Part shown: positions 1 through 8,542 of the stretch, piece by piece
Layout: each line of letters starts with the position of its first letter
Position numbering within the stretch: the stretch's first letter is position 1
Assembly (NCBI GenBank): GCA_038131165.1
Contig: JAYPOZ010000070.1
Span: forward strand, 1 to 24,197
DNA length: 24,197 nt
From: UBA6544 sp038131165
Lineage (GTDB): Bacteria; Pseudomonadota; Alphaproteobacteria; UBA8366
Direction of reading: 5' to 3'
The notes under the pieces: model-generated
The model's database searches: none
Told to the model about the DNA's origin: nothing
Seen by the model: the letters and a program-made list of their open reading frames with translations, nothing else
Translations under genes and position numbers: made by a program

Positions 1-78
1 GGGACGATACTCTCCGCTCACTTAGATCATTTACGATCGGCAGTATGTTGCCGAGGACATCGAGCACGGAGGGTATAC

Positions 79-1743
79 GTGAAAGCATCAGATTTAATGG
101 TCCGCTGCCTTGAAGAAGAAGGTGTGGAACAGATTTTTGGCGTTCCCGGCGAGGAGAACGCGGATTTCATGATTTCGCTTCTGGATAGCAAAATCGATTT
201 TGTATTGTGTCGACATGAGCAGGCCGCTGCATTTATGGCGGACTGTTACGGACGACTCACCGGCAAGGCCGGCGTCTGCCTGGGAACGCTTGGCCCGGGC
301 GTGACCAATCTACTGACAGGTATCGCCGACGCCAACATGGACCGCGCGCCCGTCATCGCGATCATCGGCCAGGGTTCCACCAAACGGCTGCATAAAGAAA
401 GCCATCAGATTATGGATGCGATCCGGATGTGCGAGCCCGTCAGCAAATGGGCACAAACGATTCTCGCGCCCGAAAACGTGACGGAAATTGTCCGCAAGGC
501 TTTCAAAATCGCGGAAGCGGAGAAGCCTGGATTGTGTGTCGTCGAGTTGCCCGAAGACATCGCCAAGATGGAAATCGACGACAAACCCATGACGCCCACC
601 AAGGTTCGACGCCCCGGCGCCGATCACAAGGCGATCGCCCAGGCGGAAGAGCTCATCGCGGGTGCGAAAAACCCGATCATCCTGGCCGGCAACGGTGCCA
701 TTCGCAAACGTGCCGCCGCCCAGCTTACCCGCCTCGCGCACAATCTTGGCGTCGGTGTGGTCAATACGTTCATGGGCAAGGGCGCCATCTCCATGGATGA
801 CGAACATTGCCTCTATACGATGGGCTTGGGTTCGGGCGACTACAACAATCTCGCCTTCGACACCGCGGACCTTGTTATTTCCTGCGGCTACGATCTGGTG
901 GAGTATTCGCCGTCGGCGTGGAATCGCGCCAACAAGGATGGCAAAAAGATCATCCACATGGACTTCTGGCCTGCCGAAGTCGACCGCGATTATCTGCCGT
1001 CGGTCGAGGTTGTCGGCGACCTCGCCGATTCGTTGTGGCAACTCAACGAGCTGATCGAGAAGAAACACGAAAGCAAGCTTCCACTGTTCAGCATCAGCAC
1101 CCGTAGCAATTTGCGCGCTACGCTGACCGACGACTTCGCCGCGGAAAAAGACGATACGAGCTTCCCGATGAAGCCGCAGAAAATTCTGTGGGATGTGCGC
1201 CAAGTGATGGGAGCGGAAGACGTACTCCTCTCGGATGTGGGTGCCCATAAGATGTGGATTTCCCGTTACTATCAATGCCAGGAGCCCAACACCTGCTTGA
1301 TTTCAAACGGTTTCTGCACGATGGGTTTCGCCATGCCGGGTTCGATCGGCGCCAAGATGGCTTTCCCCGACAAGAAGATCTTGTCGATCAGCGGCGACGC
1401 CGGTTTCGGCATGAATGTGCAGGAACTCGAGACCGCCGTGCGGCGTAAGCTCAACATCGTCGCGATGGTTTGGGTCGATGGCGAGTACGGCCTGATCAAG
1501 TGGAAGCAGCAGGATCATTTCGGCGGGAAGCACTCCCCGCTCGATTTCGGCAATCCGGACTTCAGCAAGCTCGCGGAAGCCTACGGGATGTGGGGCCGGA
1601 CGATCACTGCGGCGGATCAATTGATCCCGACACTCAACGAGGCCTTCCAGCAAGAGGGTCCGGCCTTGATCGCGGTACCGGTCGACTATGCGGAAAACCG
1701 GAAGCTGACCGCCCGTCTCGGCGCGATCGAAATACCGATCTAA
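79..1743 (+). CDS. Acetolactate synthase large subunit-like ThDP-dependent enzyme
   Basis: A 554-residue ThDP enzyme of the acetolactate synthase/pyruvate oxidase superfamily, with the usual three-domain length. Visible: the N-terminal GVPGEEN segment (about 21-27), the proposed catalytic Glu in RHEQAAA (E47), the LGPGVTNLLTGIADA segment (71-85), and the ThDP/Mg motif starting GDAGFG (439-444) and ending in WVDGEYG (465-471), so D440 and D467 are plausible metal ligands as in Klebsiella ALS. The family joins two pyruvates to acetolactate, though members also use other 2-oxo acids, and I see no regulatory small-subunit gene beside it. The start is GTG, fixed by a GGAGGG ribosome-binding site 5 nt upstream. 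It stands alone and ends at a strong hairpin. The family is clear; exact substrate, and biosynthetic versus catabolic role, are not. Confidence 0.85.
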   Translation: MKASDLMVRCLEEEGVEQIFGVPGEENADFMISLLDSKIDFVLCRHEQAAAFMADCYGRLTGKAGVCLGTLGPGVTNLLTGIADANMDRAPVIAIIGQGSTKRLHKESHQIMDAIRMCEPVSKWAQTILAPENVTEIVRKAFKIAEAEKPGLCVVELPEDIAKMEIDDKPMTPTKVRRPGADHKAIAQAEELIAGAKNPIILAGNGAIRKRAAAQLTRLAHNLGVGVVNTFMGKGAISMDDEHCLYTMGLGSGDYNNLAFDTADLVISCGYDLVEYSPSAWNRANKDGKKIIHMDFWPAEVDRDYLPSVEVVGDLADSLWQLNELIEKKHESKLPLFSISTRSNLRATLTDDFAAEKDDTSFPMKPQKILWDVRQVMGAEDVLLSDVGAHKMWISRYYQCQEPNTCLISNGFCTMGFAMPGSIGAKMAFPDKKILSISGDAGFGMNVQELETAVRRKLNIVAMVWVDGEYGLIKWKQQDHFGGKHSPLDFGNPDFSKLAEAYGMWGRTITAADQLIPTLNEAFQQEGPALIAVPVDYAENRKLTARLGAIEIPI

Positions 1744-1760
1744 CCGCTTATCCGCTCAGC

Positions 1761-1794
1761 AAAAAGGCGAGGGTGTTCCCCTCGCCTTTTTTTT
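1761..1794. terminator. Strong bidirectional intrinsic terminator
   Basis: A perfect 13-bp stem (1761-1773 with 1779-1791) closes a 5-nt loop. The top strand ends in an eight-T run and the stem begins with five As, so the bottom strand also ends in Ts. It lies 17 nt after the acetolactate synthase-like stop and 21 nt before the stop of the convergent cupin gene, so it can serve both. Confidence 0.9.
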
Positions 1795-1815
1795 AGCTCC
1801 ATGCCATCGTTCGGA

Positions 1816-2568
1816 CTAAGGCCTGGGAAATTGCAGGATCAGCAGATCTGCTCCCCCGCTGCCCACTTCGAGATTTATCTTCGGCTCGTCAGGTGAAATG
1901 AAAATCGTGGACCAGCGATCCATCGCCTTACCCTCGAAGTTCAGCACACCGCTCGCCACGATCGCATATTGTCCGCCGCAATCGTCCGGCGGCGAAAGCA
2001 GTATCGTCTCGCCCGGTGCCGCATACACCATTTCGGCGGCCAGGCCGTCGGCCTCCGCCTCAAAAACGCATGCCCGCTTTCCAGCGTTTCTCGCCGATCG
2101 CTCGGCTTCCGCAGCCACCGGAACATTCGCCTTCAGTCGCGTGCGTTGATTTCCCTTGCGCAAGCGATCGCGGGATTGCGGCATGTATTTGGCCCCAGGA
2201 TCCCATTTCTGACGCAGCGTGAAATAGCGGACACCGTTATCGCCGGCTTCGATCGGGCCGTACGGCGTGTGACCGTTTGCATACTGAATCGTCAGCGGGG
2301 CCGCGGCGTGCTTGCCCATCTTCCCGCTGCCGTCGACGAAGACCTGAAATTGATTCGTCTCGTGAAAATGCGGCGGCGTGACGGAGCCGGGCGGCTGATA
2401 CACGAGAAACCCCTGCGGCAAACCGTTGTCGTTGCTCTCGTTGCCATCCACGTAGCGCCCCCGCAAGGGCATCGCGCCTACATATTCGCGAAGCGTGTAA
2501 TCGTGTCCGTTCACGTGGACCTGCCGCTCCGATTTTTCGGCCTCGCTTGTAGAAGTTGCCAGCAGCAT
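1816..2568 (-). CDS. Cupin-fold protein, function unknown
   Basis: A 250-residue cytosolic protein with a cupin motif-1-like stretch: G61, then HFHETNQ (67-73), then G80. It follows the G-x5-H-x-H pattern but has Gln73 where many cupins have Glu. A second beta-rich part (about 165-245) resembles a degenerate second cupin repeat, so it may be a bicupin. An upstream in-frame ATG would add 25 residues, but ATG 2568 has a good AAAGGTGAG ribosome-binding site and the extension looks non-coding. The gene is divergent from the GHMP kinase and ends at the shared terminator. I do not recognise a specific enzyme. Metal binding by H67/H69 is inference; it could be a dioxygenase-like enzyme or a ligand-binding protein. 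Confidence 0.75.
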   Translation of the reverse strand: MLLATSTSEAEKSERQVHVNGHDYTLREYVGAMPLRGRYVDGNESNDNGLPQGFLVYQPPGSVTPPHFHETNQFQVFVDGSGKMGKHAAAPLTIQYANGHTPYGPIEAGDNGVRYFTLRQKWDPGAKYMPQSRDRLRKGNQRTRLKANVPVAAEAERSARNAGKRACVFEAEADGLAAEMVYAAPGETILLSPPDDCGGQYAIVASGVLNFEGKAMDRWSTIFISPDEPKINLEVGSGGADLLILQFPRP

Positions 2569-2614
2569 CGAACTCACCTTTGTGGAATACTTTGGTCTAA
2601 AAGGAACCCGTGGT

Positions 2615-2643
2615 AATCTAGCATCGCGGACGGCCCCTTCCAA
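2615..2643 (-). promoter_or_regulatory. Candidate sigma-70-like promoter for the cupin gene
   Basis: Read on the minus strand, TTGGAA (2643-2638) and TAGATT (2620-2615) lie 17 bp apart, each matching four of six consensus bases. The predicted transcript would start near 2608, about 40 nt before the chosen ATG and downstream of the alternative upstream ATG, which supports the shorter protein. Weak consensus, so tentative. Confidence 0.3.
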
Positions 2644-2676
2644 CGCTCGGTATCGTAGAGTCAGATTTATCGCTTC

Positions 2677-3705
2677 ATGATTATTTCAGCTACCCCCTAT
2701 CGGATATCCTTCTTTGGCGGCGGAACGGACTATCCTGTCTGGTTTCGCGAGAACGGCGGCGCCGTTCTGGCGACGACGATCAACCGATACTGCTACATTA
2801 CCTGCCGGACCCTCCCCCCCTTCTTCGATTACCGCCATCGCATCGTGTGGTCCCAGGTCGAGCACGTAAACGAGATCGACGAGATCGCGCACCCCTCGGT
2901 GCGCGAGGCGATCCGATATCTCAACATCCAACAGGGCCTCGAAATCCATCACGACGGCGACTTGCCGGCGCGCTCCGGCCTCGGTTCGAGTTCTTCCTTT
3001 TCGGTCGGCATCCTGCACGCGCTTCACGCGCTCCAGGGCCGAATGATGAGCAAAGGGGAGCTCGCACAACAGGCGATTCACCTCGAACAGAATCTGCTGA
3101 AGGAGGATGTCGGCATCCAGGATCAAATCCAAACCGCCTATGGCGGATTGAATGTCGTCGAAATCGATCCCGACAGCGCCTTTCGGGTCAAGCCGGTGAC
3201 GATGGACCCGCTACGCAAGGAACTGTTCCAACACCATTTGATGTTGATCTATACGGGCATCTCCCGGACCGCGTCCGAGATCGCGCAAAGCCAGATCGAG
3301 GCCATTCCCCAAAAAACGCAGATCATGCGGGAAATTCAGGACCTTGTGCCGGAGGCCACAAAAATCCTGGCAGGGACCGGTGATATCAGCGATTTCGGCC
3401 GGCTGCTCGACGAAGCCTGGCGTCTCAAGAAAAGCATCAGCGACCGTATTTCAACATCGGTTGTCGACGAGATGTATATAAAGGCGCGTTCCGCCGGTGC
3501 ACTGGGCGGAAAACTGCTCGGCGCCGGCGGCGGCGGGTTTATCGCTTTCTTTGTCGAACCGGGGCGACATCAAGAAGTGCTCGACGCCCTGGAAGACTTT
3601 CTGCTGGTCCCCTTCGAACTCGAGAACGCCGGGACCCACATCGTCTATTACGAGCCGAAACATTATTCTCAGTATGCCATGACCCGCCGGCATTTTATCC
3701 GCTAG
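2677..3705 (+). CDS. GHMP-family sugar kinase (HddA-like)
   Basis: A 342-residue GHMP kinase. The N-terminus reads SATPYRISFFGGGTDYP (4-20), typical of D-glycero-D-manno-heptose 7-phosphate kinase HddA and related sugar kinases. The ATP-binding motif PARSGLGSSSSF is at 97-108 and the C-terminal glycine motif GKLLGAGGGGFI at 278-289. Full length and intact. HddA kinases phosphorylate heptose 7-phosphate at C1 on the way to GDP-heptose, but close relatives act on other sugars such as fucose or galactose. No GmhA, HddC or glycosyltransferase gene is nearby, so heptose specificity is not supported by context. Only 7 nt separate it from the Nudix gene, implying co-transcription. The ATG lacks a strong ribosome-binding site. 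Confidence 0.85.
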   Translation: MIISATPYRISFFGGGTDYPVWFRENGGAVLATTINRYCYITCRTLPPFFDYRHRIVWSQVEHVNEIDEIAHPSVREAIRYLNIQQGLEIHHDGDLPARSGLGSSSSFSVGILHALHALQGRMMSKGELAQQAIHLEQNLLKEDVGIQDQIQTAYGGLNVVEIDPDSAFRVKPVTMDPLRKELFQHHLMLIYTGISRTASEIAQSQIEAIPQKTQIMREIQDLVPEATKILAGTGDISDFGRLLDEAWRLKKSISDRISTSVVDEMYIKARSAGALGGKLLGAGGGGFIAFFVEPGRHQEVLDALEDFLLVPFELENAGTHIVYYEPKHYSQYAMTRRHFIR

Positions 3706-3712
3706 CCGGTCC

Positions 3713-4333
3713 GTGAATCCCGACAAAAAAATAAGAATCCTCGACCAGGAAATTCTCTACGACGGATTCAACAAGCTGAGCCGGCTGCTCTATCGCTACC
3801 GGCGCGCCAATGGCGCGTGGAGCGATCCGGTCGAAAGGGAAATTTTTCGCCGCGGTCCCGCGGCCGCCGTCTTGCCCTACGACCCGGCTCGAGACCGACT
3901 CGTCCTGATCGAACAATTCCGCCCCGGCGCCTATCTTGCGGGAACCGATGCCTGGCAATTGGAGCCCGTCGCCGGCATCTGCGAGCCCGGAGAAGCGCCG
4001 GAAGAAACCCTTCGCCGGGAGGCGTTGGAGGAAGCGGGCTGCACGGTGGACGCGCTCGTGCCGATCGTTTCCTATCATGTCAGTCCGGGTTGCGTGGATG
4101 AAACGGTCAGCGTCTATTGCGGCCGGAACGACGCATCGGACGTAGCCTCCGTCGCCGGCGACCCCGGCGAACAAGAGGAAACCCGGGTTCATGTCCTCGA
4201 CTTCGGTGAAACGCTGGAAAACCTGAACGCCGGCGCGTACGGCTACGCGCTGACAATCATTTCGCTGCAATGGCTGGCTTTAAACCGCCAGGATTTGCGG
4301 AAGCGATGGCTCCAGACACCTCCGGCCACGTAG
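3713..4333 (+). CDS. Nudix hydrolase, ADP-ribose pyrophosphatase type (NudF/TrgB-like)
   Basis: A 206-residue Nudix protein with a complete Nudix box G-x5-E-x7-R-E-U-x-E-E-x-G-U: G88, E94, R102, E103, E106, E107, G109. The upstream residues LVLIEQFRPGAY (63-74) and the segment WQLEPVAG (81-88) are characteristic of ADP-sugar pyrophosphatases, which hydrolyse ADP-ribose or other nucleotide-sugars to AMP or NMP plus sugar phosphate with Mg2+. Start is GTG, 7 nt after the stop of the GHMP kinase gene. Pairing a sugar-1-kinase with a nucleotide-sugar hydrolase may mean shared sugar-phosphate metabolism; that link is inference. The gene converges on sppA with a 40-nt gap and no obvious terminator. 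Confidence 0.88.
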   Translation: MNPDKKIRILDQEILYDGFNKLSRLLYRYRRANGAWSDPVEREIFRRGPAAAVLPYDPARDRLVLIEQFRPGAYLAGTDAWQLEPVAGICEPGEAPEETLRREALEEAGCTVDALVPIVSYHVSPGCVDETVSVYCGRNDASDVASVAGDPGEQEETRVHVLDFGETLENLNAGAYGYALTIISLQWLALNRQDLRKRWLQTPPAT

Positions 4334-4373
4334 CCGAGGCGTGGTTCGAATTTGTCCTTTAATCGGCCGGCGG

Positions 4374-6161
4374 CTAATCGGCGACCCGCCACGCCGGCAT
4401 TTGCAGGACGCCCTTGGGCGGTGCCAGGAGGCCGAGCCGTTCGACGGTCCCCTCCCCAAGAGAAAACGCGGACGGCAGAACAAGCGAAGCGATCCGGAAA
4501 ACTCCCGTTTCCGCGCCCAGGCCCTGCTCCCGCATCGCGTTCACGAATTGCTCGATCCGCGACGGTTTCGGTAAAGTTACCACCGTCAACGGCGAATCCG
4601 GGGCTAGGTCCAGCCGCTTGCGCACTTCGTCAAGAGCCATCTCCAAGCCACCGATCTCGTCGACGAGCCCGACCTGTTGCGCGGCCTCGCCGCTCCATAC
4701 GCGCCCTCTCGCGGCCAGATCGACCGCGTCGGCATCCAGATTGCGCGCCGACGCAACCTTGCTGGTAAAGTCCTTGTAGATGGCGTCCAGGATGGCCGAC
4801 ATCCGCTTCGCGCCGCCGGGCGGATAGTCCTCGATCACGCTCGATATCGTTGCCCGGGGACCGGATTGGACGCGGTCCCATTCGATCCCCAGATTGCGCC
4901 AAAATTCGACGGTCGCGAACTTCACCGCAAAGACGCCAATCGAGCCCGTGACCGTCCCGGCTTCGGCAACGATCCTGTCGGCCGCCATCGCAATAAAGTA
5001 GCCGCCGGACGCCGCCGTCCCGCCCAGGCTGGCAACCACCGGCTTCCCGGCCTCGCGTGCCACATGGATTGCGCGCCAAACGGTATCGCTGGCACCATAG
5101 GCGCCGCCCGGACTGTCGATACGCACGACGATTGCCGCGATGCTCTCGTCGTCCGCGGCCTCTAAAATTGCGTCCGCGATGCGGTCGGCGGCGAATTGTC
5201 GATCCTCGTCGAAAGGTGTCTCGTCGCCCGTCCCCGGCACGATGGTACCGACACCGGTCACCAAAGCGACTTTCGGCCCGCCTGACGCCGATTCGGGCGC
5301 GATGCGGAGGTACTGTTCGACGGCCAGGGACTCGGCCGCCGGCCCGGCTTCCTTTGCCACGGCATTCTCGAACTGATCCCGATAGGCCAATTCGTCGACG
5401 AGTTGGGCCGCCAATGCCTCGCCCGCAAGCATCGGCGCCGTTTCCGCCAATCCCTTCACGTCGGCGACCGCGAGCCCCCGCGCCGCCGCGATCTGCCGGG
5501 ATATCTGGTCCATCCATGAATCGATCAGCGATTGAAGCGAGCTTCGGGCCTCGTCGCTGAAACCGCTTCGGACAAACATTTCACCCGCGCCTTTGTATTC
5601 GTGGCGTTGCTCGTAGCGGGCCTCGACGTCCAACTTATCGAGCGCTTCCGCAAAGAACGGCGCCTCGATCGCAAGACCGATAAATCCGACGGTGCCGGAT
5701 GGCTGTATCCAAACCTTGTCCGCGCCCGATGCAAGATAGTAGGCGACGGTCCCGTTTCCGAGCCCGCCATAGCTCTCCGAGAAACTGAACGCGAACTTGC
5801 CCGATTTGCGGAATTCGACGACGGCCCGGCGAATGGCCTGGGCATGGGCGATGGAAAGGCCGCCCTCGCCCACATCGAGAATCAATCCTTCCACGCGATC
5901 GTCTTTCGCCGCCGCCGAAATCGCCCTGACGACGTCCCGCAGGACCAGTCCGCTCTTCTCTCCGAACGCGGAGAATATGCCCGCCGAAGGCCGCTCGACG
6001 ATGCCACGCCCGATATCAATCGACAGGACGACTTTCTCCGGAGTCGCGGGTTCCTCGCGGGCCTGAATGGCGAACACGACCAGGCCCGCGATCAACAGCA
6101 GGATAAAGCCGCCGAAGGCCGCGAACAGATAGAGGAATACGCGTCCGATCAGTCGTAGCAT
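4374..6161 (-). CDS. sppA: Signal peptide peptidase SppA, 67K type
   Basis: A 595-residue long-form SppA with one N-terminal membrane anchor (about 7-33) followed by two tandem peptidase-S49 (ClpP-like) domains. The proposed catalytic Lys is K190 in HEYKGAGEMF (N-terminal domain), and the Ser nucleophile is S385 in the TAASGGYF motif (C-terminal domain), the same split Lys/Ser dyad as E. coli SppA. The VTGSIGVF strand follows at 404-411. The enzyme is expected to face the periplasm and degrade cleaved signal peptides. It lies 12 nt downstream of the SDR gene on the same strand, so it is probably the last gene of a three-gene unit. Full length with no visible damage. Confidence 0.93.
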   Translation of the reverse strand: MLRLIGRVFLYLFAAFGGFILLLIAGLVVFAIQAREEPATPEKVVLSIDIGRGIVERPSAGIFSAFGEKSGLVLRDVVRAISAAAKDDRVEGLILDVGEGGLSIAHAQAIRRAVVEFRKSGKFAFSFSESYGGLGNGTVAYYLASGADKVWIQPSGTVGFIGLAIEAPFFAEALDKLDVEARYEQRHEYKGAGEMFVRSGFSDEARSSLQSLIDSWMDQISRQIAAARGLAVADVKGLAETAPMLAGEALAAQLVDELAYRDQFENAVAKEAGPAAESLAVEQYLRIAPESASGGPKVALVTGVGTIVPGTGDETPFDEDRQFAADRIADAILEAADDESIAAIVVRIDSPGGAYGASDTVWRAIHVAREAGKPVVASLGGTAASGGYFIAMAADRIVAEAGTVTGSIGVFAVKFATVEFWRNLGIEWDRVQSGPRATISSVIEDYPPGGAKRMSAILDAIYKDFTSKVASARNLDADAVDLAARGRVWSGEAAQQVGLVDEIGGLEMALDEVRKRLDLAPDSPLTVVTLPKPSRIEQFVNAMREQGLGAETGVFRIASLVLPSAFSLGEGTVERLGLLAPPKGVLQMPAWRVAD

Positions 6162-6173
6162 TCGATACCCGCG

Positions 6174-6956
6174 TTATCGGGCCACCAGAGGCGAGAATCC
6201 CAGATGGCTCCCGGCGTCGACCAGCATCGTCTCGCCGGTCATAAACCGATGGCCCAACGCCATCGAGACGACGCTCTCCGCAATATCGTCGGCCGTGCAG
6301 GCGTGTTGTAGGGGCGTACCGGTTTCGACATTTTTCACGTACTCGTCGTAACCTTCGCCCTGACCGTCCCGCTGCCACTTGGTGCCGACGAAACCAGGGC
6401 AGATCGTGTTGATCCGCACTTCCGGGGCGAGCACACGGGCAAGCGACAGAGTCATCGTGTTCACCGCCCCTTTGGACGCGGCGTAGGCGATCGAGCTGCC
6501 GACACCCGCCACCCCGGCAATCGATCCGACGTTCACCACCGAACCGTTCCCCGATGCGCGCAGCGCCTTTTCCGCCGCCCGAACCATTTGAAATGTTCCG
6601 AAAACATTGACGGAGAATGTCCGCTCCCAGACATCCGGTGTCAGGGCTTCCAGATCCATATGGTTGACGTAAGTCGTCGTACCCGCGTTGTTGATCAGGA
6701 CGTCGAGACGGCCCCATTTTGCCATCGTCTCGTCGACGATCCGCCGGCAATCCGCATCGCTGGCGACATCGCCCTGGACCAGCAACGTCTCCGCGCCCTT
6801 CGCTTCGCATTGAGCGACCGTGTCTCTCGCTCCCTCCTCGCTGCTCGCGTAGTTGACGGTGATGTTAAATCCGCGCTCCGCCAGCATAACGGCGGTCGAC
6901 TCGCCAATTCCCCGGGCCGACCCGGTGACGATCGCAACTTTCTTCTCGGATGCCAT
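6174..6956 (-). CDS. Short-chain dehydrogenase/reductase (classical SDR)
   Basis: A 260-residue classical SDR with all landmarks: the nucleotide-binding TGSARGIG (11-18), NNAG (89-92), N117, catalytic S145, and Y158-x3-K162. The V-N-Y stretch after strand beta-2 (about 34-36), without an acidic residue at the end of that strand, is more usual for NADP(H) use, but this is a weak guide. It resembles acetoacetyl-CoA reductase/3-oxoacyl-ACP reductase-type SDRs; the substrate cannot be deduced. The ATG is preceded by an AAAAGGAAA ribosome-binding site. It sits 18 nt after the TTC38-like gene and 12 nt before sppA. Confidence 0.9.
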   Translation of the reverse strand: MASEKKVAIVTGSARGIGESTAVMLAERGFNITVNYASSEEGARDTVAQCEAKGAETLLVQGDVASDADCRRIVDETMAKWGRLDVLINNAGTTTYVNHMDLEALTPDVWERTFSVNVFGTFQMVRAAEKALRASGNGSVVNVGSIAGVAGVGSSIAYAASKGAVNTMTLSLARVLAPEVRINTICPGFVGTKWQRDGQGEGYDEYVKNVETGTPLQHACTADDIAESVVSMALGHRFMTGETMLVDAGSHLGFSPLVAR

Positions 6957-6974
6957 TCTGTTTCCTTTTCTCGA

Positions 6975-8374
6975 TTAGGCCGCGACCAACGCCGCCGCCT
7001 TGCCGCGCGCGCTCTCCGCGCCGCCGGTATCCCCAAGCCCGTCGAGCGTCTCGCCGAGCCAGCGCCAATTCAACGAACTACCCGCGCGGCGCTCCAGCCG
7101 TTCGCCGAGCAGCGCCCGCGCCAAAGCGTGGCGACCGTCCGCAATCGCCGCATGCAGCAGTAGCTGTGCGAACACATCGCGCTGCGCGTGGCTGCCGCCG
7201 ATGCGGTAGACCTGATAGCGGATCGGCAACAGCAAGTCGACGACTTTGCCGTACTCGCCCCGGCGCGCGGCGACGATGGCCTGCGAAAGCGGCAAGCCGA
7301 TCTCGCGGAAGATTGGCCCTTCCGTGGTGTCGTCCCGCGCCGCGGCGTCCGCCATCGACCTCAGCATCTGGTCGACGTCGTTGCCGCGCCCCGCCGCCGC
7401 CAGCGCCATCATGTAATGCGCGTCGTGGAAGGCGAACAGATGATCGTCCACATGCCTGGCACAGACCTCGCCGAGTTCGTCCCAGCGGTTGCCGACATCG
7501 ACGCCCCGCATCTCCAGCCGGGCCAGCATCGAGGTCGCGTTTGCGATATCGATGTGGTCGTCCGTCGGCTCCTTGCGGTATTCGGTGTCGTACAGCTCAA
7601 GCACCTTCGGGANNNNNNNNNNAAATCCTCCCGCTCCAGGTAATAAAGCGCCAGATGCCACCATGTATGATACTTGAAGTTATTAACCTCGCCCCAATTG
7701 CCGCAGAGCCCTTCCAGCCACTCGATCCCGTCCTCGTGACGGCCCATCATTTCCATGACATGAGCCACCGCGTGAGTCGACCAGCAGTCCTGCGGATTGA
7801 TCCCGACAGCTTCCCGGCCGGCTGCTTCGGCCGCCGAGTAATCACCCGATTCCTCGAAGCCGAAGGCCTGCATCCCCTTCACGAAACCATAGGCAGGGAC
7901 GCTCGAATCCCAGGCATACATGATGCGGTTGACGGAATCCCTCAGGCTCTGCATGTCACCGAGATAGAAATGCAGAAAATGGGCAAGGCGCAGCGCCAAC
8001 ACGTCCTGCGGATTCTCCAGCAGGATCGCCTCCCACCCCTCGAGGGTCGCCCGCAGATCGCCGGCCCGCCAGGCCTTCAGCGCCGCCAGATGCAGCGCCT
8101 CGCGCCGGGTGGCGCCATGCTTGGCGATGGCTGCCTCGGCACCGGCTATGGATTCATCGGTCTTCCGCAGCAATCCCGACTGACAGAACAACTGCATGAA
8201 ATTACCCCGCGCGATGCTCGCCATCGGCATCTCCGGGTCCGCCTTGAACGCGCTCTTGAGGTGATCGCCGGTATCGAGCCGCAGCCCGAGATAGGACATC
8301 AAGGTCGTATCGAGCGCCTCGACCGCGTCGGCATTCGCAGCCGTCACCTCCTGGCCCCATTGATCTATCTGCAT
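6975..8374 (-). CDS. TTC38-like tetratricopeptide repeat protein, interrupted by an assembly gap
   Basis: One gene read in two pieces either side of 10 Ns (7613-7622). The N-terminal piece (8374 to 7623) and C-terminal piece (7612 to 6975) together make an all-helical, TPR-like protein resembling eukaryotic TTC38 and its bacterial homologues, with recurring His-rich motifs such as DCWSTHAVAHVMEMMGR and FHDAHYMMALAAAGR. As printed, the frame does not carry across the Ns. If the flanks instead overlap by one T, the frame closes to a 462-residue protein without apparent loss at the join. Function unknown; TPR arrays usually bind proteins. Start ATG 8374 has an AGGGAAC-type ribosome-binding site. 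First gene of the TTC38-SDR-sppA unit, divergent from the VOC gene. Confidence 0.85.
7613..7622. other. Assembly gap (10 Ns)
   Basis: Ten consecutive Ns inside the TTC38-like gene. The number is probably a placeholder: the flanking frames need a gap of 2 modulo 3, which 10 is not, and a 1-bp overlap satisfies both frame and family spacing. Confidence 0.97.
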
Positions 8375-8542
8375 GGCAGTGTTCCCTGTCTGGCGTTGCG
8401 GGTCACGAGGGACGCTAATTCAGGGGTGCGCGCCGGGCAAGGCCGATGGGCGAAAAACCCGCGCTTACGTTCCCTATGGCGGCGGCGTTAATGCGCGGTA
8501 TATGATCCCCGGATTCCACACGCCAACGAACGGAACCCAAAC

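Noticed and set aside
1..78. RNA gene or end of another gene at the left edge
   Set aside because: The stretch is short and shows no open frame with similarity, no hairpin and no tRNA features; only the ribosome-binding site at 68-73 is clear.
310..1275. A 321-codon antisense frame inside the acetolactate synthase-like gene
   Set aside because: It is fully contained in a gene with intact ThDP motifs, has no ribosome-binding site I can see, and shows no domain.
6950..8491. A 513-codon plus-strand frame crossing the N gap
   Set aside because: It is antisense to the TTC38-like gene, includes undetermined residues and has Arg/Pro-rich composition typical of a shadow frame.
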